Below, piece after piece: positions 21,980-34,300 of a stretch of 64,000 nucleotides of DNA. Source of the stretch: Siphonodentalium dalli (taxonomy: Eukaryota > Mollusca > Scaphopoda > Gadilida > Siphonodentaliidae). Within the stretch, counting starts at the first letter, position 1. Every line of letters starts with the position of its first letter. The notes under the pieces are model-generated. The model worked only from the letters and a program-made list of their open reading frames with translations. It searched no databases and had not been told where the DNA came from. The stretch lies in assembly GCA_032622095.1 (NCBI GenBank), contig CP136061.1, forward strand, positions 193,012,369 to 193,076,368. Reading direction: 5' to 3'. A program made the position numbers and the translations under genes.

Positions 21980-22297
21980 TGTGGGCCTCGGTGGCTCAAT
22001 CGGTTAGGGGTACAACTCCAAGCCATTTCGCCCTCCAGCGCTGGCGATAAGGGTTCAAATCCACATGTTTCCATCGTGGACTTTGTAACTCTAAATCGTT
22101 ATCTGGTGGAGTTACCAGTTACTCGCCGATGGCTGGTGGTTTGCCGCACATGGTTGATGAGTTTATCAGCCATTGAAATCACTGTTAGATTAGTCGCAAG
22201 TGTGCGGATTTCCTCCACCACTAAAACTGGCAATGTCGTGATATGGCCTTAGTTGCTAAAGCGACAATAAATCCCAATCAATCAATCAATCAATCAA
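21980..22297 (+). mobile_element. tRNA-derived SINE with 13-bp target duplication
   Basis: The head has polymerase III boxes: A-box TGGCTCAATCGG near 21992 and B-box GGGTTCAAATCC near 22050. A middle part follows with GATTTCCTCCACCA, of the kind seen in mollusc SINEs. The tail is (AATC)n. TCATATCTCTTTT flanks both sides (21967-21979 and 22298-22310). The 3' copy directly precedes CAG of a splice acceptor. Confidence 0.85.
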
Positions 22298-22313
22298 TCA
22301 TATCTCTTTTCAG

Positions 22314-22348
22314 TGGTTGGAACATCACTTTCAACTTCTTGGACGGAG
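22314..22348 (+). CDS. GRAMD4: Putative GRAMD4-like exon directly after a SINE
   Basis: Bounded by TCTCTTTTCAG and GTGAGG. Read with two carry-in bases it gives VGTSLSTSWTE and joins in phase to ESEDKDMGV of the next exon. It is short and not in a conserved part, so it could be skipped or spurious. Confidence 0.5.
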
Positions 22349-25300
22349 GTGAGGAAACGCAGGTTAGAATCTCAATTCAGCCCAAACGAGATATGGCGAA
22401 ATGACGTCTTTCGCGCCCAATGCGGCTGATATATGGCGCAATAACTGGATTTCGCGCCCAATGCGACTGAGATATGGCGCAATAACTGGCTTTCGCGCCC
22501 AACGCGACTGAGATATGGTGAAATAAATGGCGTTCGCGCCCAAATGCGGCTGTTGATTCGTGCCCAATGCGTCAGTTGCCTGATAGCATGCAAATTAGTC
22601 CTCGCCTTAAACATCTTGATATTTATTGATATTTGACGGATAGCGAATATGAAGCAATCACATTTGAAGCAATCATGCTGAGTCAGTGCCTCCATGAATC
22701 TGATATAGATTAATATAATGATCATCTATACCAGCCCAGAGTCTTGGGCATATCGATCTTACTCGTAAAAAGTCGTTTATGGTTTCCAATAACGTATACT
22801 ACTCAGTTTTATTGAAAATTCAAACCTGGAGGCAGTAATGCAGTTCGTGTATATGATGTAGAGATGCATGATGTTCAAAAAAGTTTTCCTTTGATCAACA
22901 ATTACGAGAGCAACATAATTAGAACCAATTATTGAATGTCTATTAAAGGGGTACTGTACACAGAGATAGGCGATTTTTTTATTTACTCCCATTGAAATAA
23001 CTTTCAAGTTAGATTGTGTTCGTGTTATATGAGTTTCGTATAAACCTAATTTAGCGAAGAAAATATTGATCTTGGAAACAAAAATATTACGATTTCAAAC
23101 TACGCGCCATGGTTTGACCTTCACCGGAGAAGACGCAGGTCGCAGGAAGAACCGGAAGTTCATTGCTCACAGTTTCGATTAATGCCTTAAATCTCTTCCA
23201 TCGAACAATCTCACTCCCTATAAAAATACTTGACGCTTTATGACTATTGTTTCTTTCTCCTTTTTTTCCGAATCGGTTGTAACGGGCCTTCCTTTTTCAG
23301 GTAACATGTTTTGTTTGCAACTCAATAATGTTCGCGAACGGCCGTCGATAAAAGACACGCAACAGCTGCGATTTCAAGAACGGTAACTCGTAATGGCATA
23401 ATTCTCCATTTTATGACTCCAGCCATCATAAATTATTTTATATTAAATAATTCAATGTTACTTTTACGATAGCCTGTTAACCGGAACTTTTTCAGTAGAC
23501 ATCGTCGACTCGAATTAGTTATTTTATAATATAATATTCATATTAGATCGCTATTGTCACCGGGAATTTATTGAAATTGGGGTACAGTACCCCTTTAAGC
23601 TGTTAATTTGACCACAATACGACGTGTGTTGCTTTTGCAGGAGTCAGAAGATAAAGACATGGGCGTGTCGGATAAATTCAATTTGGTTCTGCATGTAGCG
23701 AGAAAAGCACAGGTTAGTTTGCTATATCACATGAAACCCCTATTAATTATATCATTGAAAAAAAAATCGTTACTCGAGCCAATTTGGGAGGCTAAAGGTA
23801 CTCAACCCGTAAAGAGGGTCCCCATCTCAACAGATTACAACAACAACAATCCGATCGGAGGGTCCTATATTACTATTTCTTTGGCTTTGGGGGTAAAAAA
23901 TATTTGATTCGAGTCGAGGAACCCATCAAACAAAGCTCAGAGTTATTAGATATTGATTTTTTAAATTTGTTATAAACTCGAGATCAGTACTACTAACTGC
24001 CGTAATCTGCTCTGGATGTGTTCTCCAAATCTATTCAAACAGACAAGGATGGATAACTCTAAAATCAAGTGGTAATTTTAACTCAATTTTGACTGAGTTC
24101 TGGGCCAGATAGTATTCCCGATAATGAAAAATAATAGATTTCTAAAATCGATATCTAACAAATCTGAGCTTTGATGGGTGACTTCCTCGACTCGAATCAA
24201 ATATTTTTGACCCCCGAAGCCATTGAAATAGTAATTGAGAGGAGTTTTATCGGGTTGAGTACCTTTAATCTATAGCTGGGCAAGTTCGTCAGTTTGAAAA
24301 CTGTTAAAATCCTTGAATTGTTGAAATATCAGTCTAAGCAACATGTGGAGTCACACCGATAGTGTCTAAATTAATGCGTACTCTGTGATTTCGACTATAA
24401 ATCATGTGGGATAGTGAAGGAGAGAACTGTTGACATACTGGTTTACGGTTGTCGCACGAGAGCAAATTCCGACGATAGGTTCGTTCTTCTTACCTGGTAT
24501 TATTGCGAGTGTAAATACAAATATATAGATATATAATACGATATATCACGCACTTGTCGACACACTGTCATCCCGATAAGGACTGCATTTCTGTCAGAAA
24601 AACTACCAAAAAAAGAACATCCTCATTTGGTTTTTGTCAACTGATTGTTTGTATTCATACTTTACGCTCAATACAAACGTTTCGTAAACGAAATATAGAA
24701 ACACAAATAGAAAGTTCAAATATGGAATATTTGTTTTAATATTTAGAGCATTATTATTTCTATATTTTAGAATACTCTGGGTGCTGCAGCTGATGCATTG
24801 GAAAAGATAAAAAGGTAAGAAGAATGCTTTCATTAAAACCAAATCACTATCAGATAGGGGATATACTATATCAGTTATTTTTCCATAATTGGATACATGC
24901 ATGTAGTGTCCATTATAGTTCTATAGTTTTCGACTTGTTTTACCAGAGTTCTTACTTTGACCTTTTTTCAAGTTTCAGATTCTTCATAAGTTTGACATAA
25001 GCACTGATGTGTGTTATGATGTATTCAATCAAAGACAGGATCTTTACGTTGAATAGGACTTTTTGAAACTAGTAATAGTATTGGTAACAATTGTTGCTAT
25101 GTCCCTCACTATAACATTGTACTATTTCATCCAAAAAAGGTAACACGTGCACGTATCATTTATATTGAATTCTGGAACATTTAGATTCGTTCTAGGTGCT
25201 TGTATATAGCCGAAATATAATAGCAAGAGATCCAAGATGCACGTGGGATGGGTTAAATTGGGTTTCAACGATTTATTTGTGCTCTCTTTCGGTTGCAGCC

Positions 25301-28300
25301 TTTTGACGTGGCGATACTCCCCAGCGACGAAAAAACTGTTCATATCTATACTTATTGGCTGTGTGATGACGTGCATTTTCGACATTTCGTCTTTGTGCTG
25401 TGCAGCTGGTAAGTAAATACATTTAAAGGCCCAGATAATTTTTGAACCCTCAGATAATTTTATATAACATATATGTCATATTATATACCATTTGAAAGAG
25501 GAAACTCCAAAACATTGTATTATCAACTTATTCGGTGTAATAAACTTGTTGTTTTTGTTGAGATATCGACTTGGGATCTGTAATTAAGTTTCATTATTTT
25601 CAATGGAAGGGGAATAACTCTATATCTTAAAATATAGAGTTATTCCCCTTCCATTGAAAATTCATCTTTAGTTTGAAATCTGTTGCATTCTGGGAGTATA
25701 AAAGGAGATGGTCCCATAAATGGCCGGATTTAGTGTACAGTCTCCCATTAAGGAGTAAATGTTTACAATTGTGAATAGTTCCGATGTTGTGTTTTCTGAA
25801 ACGGTTCGATCAACATGTCTTGAATTTTCCATTATAGTAATCGTAGAACTACATTCTTTCAATTCATGGGAAAAGTGCCTGTGTAATTACTTATCATTTG
25901 CCCCCCTGAAATAAGTACCTAGTGTGTCTTTAGTCGATTCAGGCATCTAATGTGTATGATTTGTGCCATTGTGTTGATTGTATATGCAGTGGAGTGATAT
26001 TCCCGCTTAAAATTAACCATCTCGCTATCCCCCCCCCCCCACCCGTAAAACTGACACGGGCGGTGTTCGTTGCAGAAATATTTATATTTGTTAAAATCGC
26101 CATTAACAGAAGGAACACCAAAATATATACAGTTCCGCTCATATGCCAAATATAATCAGCGCGTAAATAATATATTGTCGTCAAGACGTACGATGGTGTA
26201 CGTAAACAAGAGACTGCTCATGTTACAGAAGTTGTGCTTCTGTTTACATAACACATCACAATTCTATTGGTTAACCACACAAAACTGATATAAACGCTCT
26301 TTATTATTTCCATATCAGGAAAACAGTAACAAATAATGCTCTTTATGTTTACCGTATCCGAATCTAAACAAAAGCCAGGAAACGTAACGTTTTTTTGCAT
26401 TTGTTTACATAACAAAGGGGAAGAAATTGACAATAACATACTGTTTATGCCATATTTCGGATTGGCATAAGAACAAGGTCTGTCTATATCTTACTATTCC
26501 TTCTGTTTATGGCGAGTTTTGATGGAGGTGAATATTTTAACAGCATATCCACCGCCAACGCCACCCGTATCTTTAAACCACATGTTTGTCTTACAATACT
26601 CCTACCCTACAGACTGCATGACGTGTTTGTTTTACAATACTCCTACCCTACAGACTACATTACGTGTTTGGCTTACAATACTCCTACCCTACATACTACA
26701 TTACGTGTTTGTCTTACAATACTTCTACCCTACAGACTACATTACGTGTTTGTCTTACAATACTTCTACCCTACAGACTACATTACGTGTTTGTCTTACA
26801 ATACTCCTACCCTACAAACTACATTACGTGTTTCTCTAAGACTCGGTTCGCTGTGTCCACAAAACTAACGTGAAACCAGGAAAGTTCTGTATATAATCTT
26901 ATTTTCTTCCAGGTTTATATCTGTGTATTCAAGTATTTGTGATCGACTACTTCTACAGACGATATCCCAGGCTGAGGGAGAAATATGACGGAGCACATAT
27001 CATGTGGAAAAACCTACCCACGGATTCACAGTACGAAAAACGATTCCACCAGCGGGAGATAGACAAAGTGAGGAGTGCTTTATATAACCACTAAGTTTAG
27101 ACTATGTTATAGCCAGGCCCATGCAGATACACCTAAGGTTGCAGTACATAATTTCACGGGCTGTAGGAGGTCTGAAAAATAGAAAAATAAGTATCTGGGG
27201 GGCATAACAGCCAGTGTAGCCTGTGTTAAATGTGTATTTACTGGTTTGAAGGTTTAATTATTTTACAAAACTGGGAAAGTTCTCAAAAAAGTTAAAAATT
27301 TAGAAACGCAACAGATTTTCGTATTCAGTGGAGGCCAACTCTGTGTTATTGGTTACATGCAGGAAAATAGCCCGATATCTCTCCCCTGAATTCGGTCATC
27401 TGGGCTCGCAAGACATTTTTTTCAAATTGATACAATAACTTTTTTTATATTTCATATATTTCTCAGCTCTATCATAGCTTTATCAGGTGGAAGAAGCTTA
27501 TTTACTGACATTCGCTCTATCATGGTCTGTTTTTGGGTTGAAAATGGTCAATTTGAGTAAAACAAATGGGTAAAATTGAACGTTTTGTGTGTGCTAACCA
27601 AGGGGCATAATTTAATAACAAACTGTACGAAGACAAATGCTTACACATAAAATTTAACATGCTTGGTGGGACCTATGCCAAAAGATACTAGCTCAGCATT
27701 GATTTGAAGTACATTACCCCCTCCCAGGTTGGCAAAATTGCTGGAAATCGTGTACTGCCTAAGAGAGTAGTGTAACGAAGGTCACGCGAGTCGGGTCCGC
27801 ATGGGGGCAGAAAGTAACTAGTTAATGACTCTATGCATGATACTTATATTTGGTCGTGGCTCCTGGTCTAAGAACCACGTATAGTTCACACTTTACAATG
27901 TTTCACAGATTGAATGTAACAAAATTGTGTTGGTTGAAAAGTGTTGAACCTCCCCATGTAAATTCACATCCCTGCTTCATTCTACGCTCCTGTTTTGTGC
28001 AGTCTCTTTTCTCAATTTTAGCATATTGTAGCGAGAACAGCGTCGGGACTCGCGGAAAAAGGAAGTGATGTCACAGGGGACGACAAATCGTTTTGTGAAC
28101 TATTTTCACTGCCGCTTGCTGAGGCTCCATTATCGGGTTCGTATATAGAACATAATTATTGCGCTACCATTGCTGTTGGAAATTCCCAATCTAATGCCCC
28201 ACATGTCGTTCAAAATTTTCCAACTGATGATCATTTCAGTCTAAAACTTTGACTGAATGTAGAAAATATTCGAATCTTGGCTCCAAAAAATCTAATTATA

Positions 28301-31300
28301 CACTAGATATTAATTGGTGGGAAAAGTAACCCTTTCTACTAAAGGGATGCTCCCATTCTGTTATAAAAGCCTACATTGGAATGGTCTATTCTTCATCTTG
28401 AAGAGTTTTCATGAAAAATAAGCAGACAACTGATGATAAAAGTGCAGGAGGAGTTCAATTTATTGGAGGGAAATGTAATAACTACTCATCAATGAGTATT
28501 TAATGTAGAAATGGTTAAACTATCTGAACAACCTCAGCCTATTGTCGAACTGAATTGTCAGCTGCTCAAAGTCAGGCTTAAAATATTGAGGGCCTGTTTC
28601 CCTTTTCAGAATGTCCATGCATGTATGTGAACCACCACGTGTATTTTATTCAATTCAGGTTGGAATGGCGGCCGCCGATGTACATTAATTAACAGAGACA
28701 AGTCCATCACAGCAGCGTTCAAGAACGGCAAGCTCTACCTAACCAGAAGGTCCGTATTACCTATCCTTATTTAATAAAGCTCTATATATTAAAGCTCTAC
28801 CTAACCAGAAGGTCCGTATTACCTATCCTTATTTAATAAAGCTCTATATATTAAAGCTCTACCTAACCAGAAGGTCCGTATTACCTATCCTTATTTAATA
28901 AAGCTTTATATATTAAAGCTCTACCTAACCAGAAGGTCCGTATTACCTATCCTTATTTAATAAAGCTCTATATATTAAAGGGGTACCGTACGCCAAATGT
29001 TGTTGTTGGTTTCTATAGTCTCCGAGTCGGAGAATAAGGTAACAATTTTTTCATTATTTGAAAGTCTGTTGAGTACGAAGTAGTGTTACGGATGACAAAT
29101 TTACCGGAATGCAAAAATACAAATTGTCGTTGTCGAGTAATTTTTGTACAGTTTTCAACCAAATGAATCAAATAAAAGTTATATTATAGGCATACTAGTC
29201 CCATATAATCATTTAAGTTATTGTATCGTCGCTAGTCAGTGAGTGGCTTGAGTGTTCTCCCCGTATATATCATCATAATATTTTAAGCGATCGTGTGTGC
29301 GATCGGTTTAACAATCCAGTATCCCTCAATTACTTTGTTTGATTACGGAAATTCGTAATTTAAAGGTACTCAACCCGATAAAACTCCTCTCAATTACTAT
29401 TTCAATGGCTTCGGGGGTCAAAAATATTTGATTCGAGTCGAGGAAGTCACCCACCAAAGCTCAGATTTGTTAGATATCGATTTTAGAAATCTATTATTTT
29501 TCATTATCGGGAATACTATCTGGCCCAGAACTCAGTCAAAATTGCGTTAAAATTACCACTTGATTTTAGAGTTATTCATCCTTGTCTGTTTGAATAGATT
29601 TGGAGTACACATCCAGAGCAGATTACGGCAGTTATTAGTACTGATCTCGAGAACATAACAAATTTGAAAAATCAATATCTAATAACTCTGAGCTTTGTTT
29701 GATGGGTTCCTCGACTCGAATAAAATATTTTTCACCCCAAAGCCAAAGAAATAGTAATATAGGACCCTCTGATCGGATTGTTGTTGTTGGAATCTGTTGA
29801 GATGGGGACCCTCTTTACGGGTTGAGTACCTTTAATTGGCGCCATTTTATGTCTCCAGTCATAAATTCAATTTATATCAAATTATTAACTTTTCAATTAT
29901 TAAATTTTAAGATAGCCTGTTAACCTGAGCGTTTACAGAATACATCTACGACTCAAATTACTTATGTTTCTATATATTATCGATATTAGATCGTTGTTGT
30001 CACCGGAAATTTAATGAAAATGACGTACAGTACCCCTTTAAAGCTCTACATAACCAGAAGGTCCGTATTGCATATCCTTATTAAATAAAGCTCTATATAT
30101 TAAAGCTCTATATACCTGTACCAGTAGTTCGGTATTCCCTGTACGTATTATAAAGTTATACCTATAACAGTTGTTCGGTATTCCATATATATAAGTATTA
30201 TAAAGTTCTACATACCATTATTTCGGCATTTCCTATAAGTATTATACAGTTCACGCTCAGTGAAGCAAGCACATTTGAAGCAATACAATGCACACTCATA
30301 CTGAGTCCGTGTCTCCATAAATCTGATATTACATGTGTGTGTATACCAGTAGATCGGTATTGCCAATAGTATTATAACGTTCAACAGTTCAACCTGTAAC
30401 CAGAACGTCCGTACTTCGTAAAGGCTATTTGCCAGTCCGTTTTTATTAGAGAGCTATTTATCACATAATTAACCCACAAAACCAGCTTCATAATTATTGG
30501 TAAGACACACGTGTAATATTAGCGCGTGCGATGACGTCACGCCATTATTTAAATCAACCTCGTCCACTAAATTCTATTTGAGCCTCGGTAAACCTTGGCT
30601 CAAATCGAATTTAGTGAACTCGGTTGATAAATTCCGTATAAAATAGAAAATCATGTGAGATCCTCTATATGCCTGGAGTTCCGGACCGAAGATGCTGGCA
30701 TCCAGAGATCACAGGCCCGGGACACCAACTCCAAGACTGCCTCCTGTTCCATGAAGAGTGGGAAGGGGCCTCCCAAGAAGAAGACGCCTACCAGAAAAAG
30801 AAGGGACGCCGCCAGACGGGCGAAATGGAAGAAGAAGAAGGGGATGACTGTTGATCTGACAGTCATCCCCTCCCCGTGTGGTTCAGCCGACGTCCAGTGT
30901 CACAGCGGAAGGTCGGAGTTGTCTGAGAGACGTCCAGACGACCCGACCTGCATGGAGACAGGCGACATCGCACGGGCTAGCAGGGACTCCGTTGATCTGC
31001 CGGAGGTCCCTGCTGTCGTCACGAAGTCAGGCGGAGACAGGGACGCGGATACCACCCCCGATGTCCCTGCCGCCAGCTTCGACGTGGAGATGGAAACACC
31101 ACCCAGCCATTCTCCACAAGGGGCGGAATCTACCATCACCGCCCCTCCGACGCCGAGGTATGAAGAGAGGCCGGCGTCGTCCATCACCAAAGAACGAATG
31201 GAAAAAGAACGAGAAAGGATCAAGACAGCGATTGTAACACACCACGCAGCAGGAACGACTTACCATCTCACCAAATACGAATTCTTCCTGCTGCGTGATC

Positions 31301-34300
31301 GCCAGCTCTACTTGCATCGAGATAAAACTGAGAGAACATCTGGGACAGTAACAGTCAATCCAACACAGACATATGGCAAGTTCAAACTAGCCTATTCAAA
31401 GCATCCACGACCACCAGAAAAAAGAAAATGATCACCACAAAGAATCTCTAAATTGCTATCTTTTTTTCATTTTTTTATTCTGATTTCTCCAATAAAAGCA
31501 ATATCATGAGGGATTAAGGAAAGGGCCCTTCGGCCCTTTCGACAATCCCGGGGCTATATAGCTACCCCAAACAACCCAATTAAAAAAAAAAAATCCTCTA
31601 TTTATTATATAAAAGAAGTCCATATGTTACTTATATCGTCAAGATCCATCAGAATGTCCGCATTGCTTATACATGAAAATAAAGAAAGTCCGTATCAATT
31701 ATGTGTTGAACGTTGAAAGCAGTTTATATGTACATGTGGGTGGAATAATTCACCAAGTTTGTCTGACCAATGCAAATGATAGCTTCCGACATCTTGGCCT
31801 TCTTCAGCAATGATTTATTCATTTGTTGACATGTTCTTTGTCTATTACAGGTAAAACTTTCTATCACTAAATTCAGCAAGTCGTTTTGAGGAAAATAACA
31901 TATGTATATATATATAGTACTTGTATTCGTTATAGATAGATTTTTTATTGCTTGTTTATTGGCAAAGCCAACAGTTAAGTTAGAACATGCAATAACATAT
32001 ATACATACTATATACACAAGGCACCCATAACATATAAGTCATACCAATAGCAATATATACACAGCATACACAATCACATATTATCATATTGTAATGTTGT
32101 AACCTTTTTGTGATAATTTTATAAATATGCTTACTCTTTTAAGAAGGCTCTTTTCAGAAGGCTCAAATATTCAATTGACAGTAAACAATGACATTTATTT
32201 CTGTTAGGATTCTCCCAGTAATATTTGTTGATGTAAGTTTTGCGTAAATCTTGTAACTTTTGATCATAAAGTGATATTCGTCGCAAGGACTGTTTTCACA
32301 TAAAACACTCCGTAAGTTGTCTGTAGAATTTATTGTTTCTTTTGTCCATCTATTTTTTTCTTCTGGTAATTTATGATTAGTTGTTCTGCTTTTCAATAGG
32401 TAGTTAGACAAATGAGATGGCAAATAAACTAAATAGCGACTCATTTTTATGGACTGCTTTAGGTCTCTGACCCCCATGCATCACACGATAATGCATGTTG
32501 TGTAATTACTACAGCGTGGGTTTAAATTGATGCTTGCCGATCGTAAATCCCTTTAAATACCAATGTTGCGCCAGAAGATACAACATGCGAATGACAACCG
32601 TAAGAGCGAGATACTGACACCTATATATAGTACGATTGTGAACTTTTTAGTCCATAAATCACAATAATATAAAGATATATAAACCTCGGCCAATAATTGT
32701 GTCTTTAAATTCCAGTTTTCTGTGTTTCGAGCGGTCTAAAACACCATCGACGAAAAACGTAACCATACCATTATCTGACATAAGGAAATGCGAGAAGGTA
32801 TGTACTTTAATGTTATTCAAATATCAATATCATTCTATTTGGAACAAACCATTCTACTTTAATTCCACATTATTTCACACATATTCCCATGGTGTCTTCG
32901 AATCCACGGCCCTGTTCGTGCTATAACGAGAAAACCAGGGGTGTATACGATAAAAGATAAAAATAGTAATTTACAAGATGGTAAACATTAAAGGTATCCA
33001 ATCCGATTCGATGGTCCCATCTCATCAGATTCCAACAACAATAACAAATATTTTTGAAATGCCGCTTCAGTTATCAGAATCGATTAATTGCCCAAACATA
33101 ATGCTAACCACAGTCAACTATAGTATAAACTTGCCCAAAAACCTGTTATTTATCAACATTTCGTTCAAATATCTGACACAAAAAAAGTCACTTGATTTTA
33201 GAGTTATCCATCTTCATCCGCTTTTGGTCCGAGACCGTCTTCTTGTCGATTGTTTACTGGGCCACTAATAATTATCGGTGGTGAAAAATAATAAAATAAA
33301 ATAATTAAACAAATCGATACCTGATCACTCAGCTTTGATTGGTGGATTCCTCAACTCGAATCAAATATTTTTTACCCCCGAAGCCAAGGAAATAGTAATT
33401 TGCTAGCGTTAATTCGGATTATGGATATTTAAGTCAATGGTTTATAGCACTAGGCCGCTTCTATTGATAGTGTGTGGAGGAAAAGTATTACTAATAAGAA
33501 TCCAACCGTAAGAAAGCACATGTCACATGTAGTATTTTAGTACACGAATCTACGAAAGTGCATTATGGTCATCTGAAACACCACTGCACCCCCAAATATA
33601 CAAATACACAATTCGTTTATTTTATTTATTACGACTTGTAAATTTTTCTACCAGTCGTTATAACGACTTTTACAACTTATTATAACGAGTTGCCGGAATT
33701 AAGTCGTTATAATGACTTGCAAGTTGTAATAACGAGTTGTTTGCAGTCGTTATAACGTATTGGAGGTCGTTATAACGAGTTGATGGAAGTCAAGTCGTTA
33801 TAACGAATTGTGTATTTATATATTTGGAGGTGCGTTGGTGCTTCGGATAGCCCTAATGCGCTTTCGTTCGAATTAGTTCTCTGCGATTCGAACAGCAAAC
33901 ACTGGGAACGAACGGGCAAATATAACGTTACAGTGTTCCTGTTTGTTCTCGCTGTTCGGTTTTGGTAACACTGCGTTTTGCAAGCAACCATAAGACGTTA
34001 TTATATAAGTTTTCCATGTATTCAAATCGGCAGATGAAGTCTGACACACCACCATGCATATAGCAGCCTGTAGCGTTTAGCCATGCACTATTGCGATACT
34101 TTATGTATTTAGTCAAACACTCAATATGGAATTATAGTACTCTGTTGAAAAAAAATGTCGAAGCTACTGTCCCGAAAATTAGCAACATCATAATACGAAA
34201 GCATTTAATGGCGAAAATATAGCTAAGGCAGCCGTGCGGTTAATGTATATGTATAACGGTATTCATTTTTGCATTATCTGGCGAATAGTCGAAACAGTAT

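Noticed and set aside
21980-22062. Functional tRNA gene
   Set aside because: A and B boxes are present, but the sequence does not fold as a complete tRNA and is followed by a SINE body, (AATC)n tail and target duplication.
26509-26873. Three overlapping protein genes of 69-119 codons
   Set aside because: They are the three frames of a stop-free 41-bp minisatellite.
30900-31317. Minus-strand genes opposite the GC-rich ORF
   Set aside because: Shadow frames of GC-rich DNA; orientation of the A-tail and target duplication supports the plus strand.
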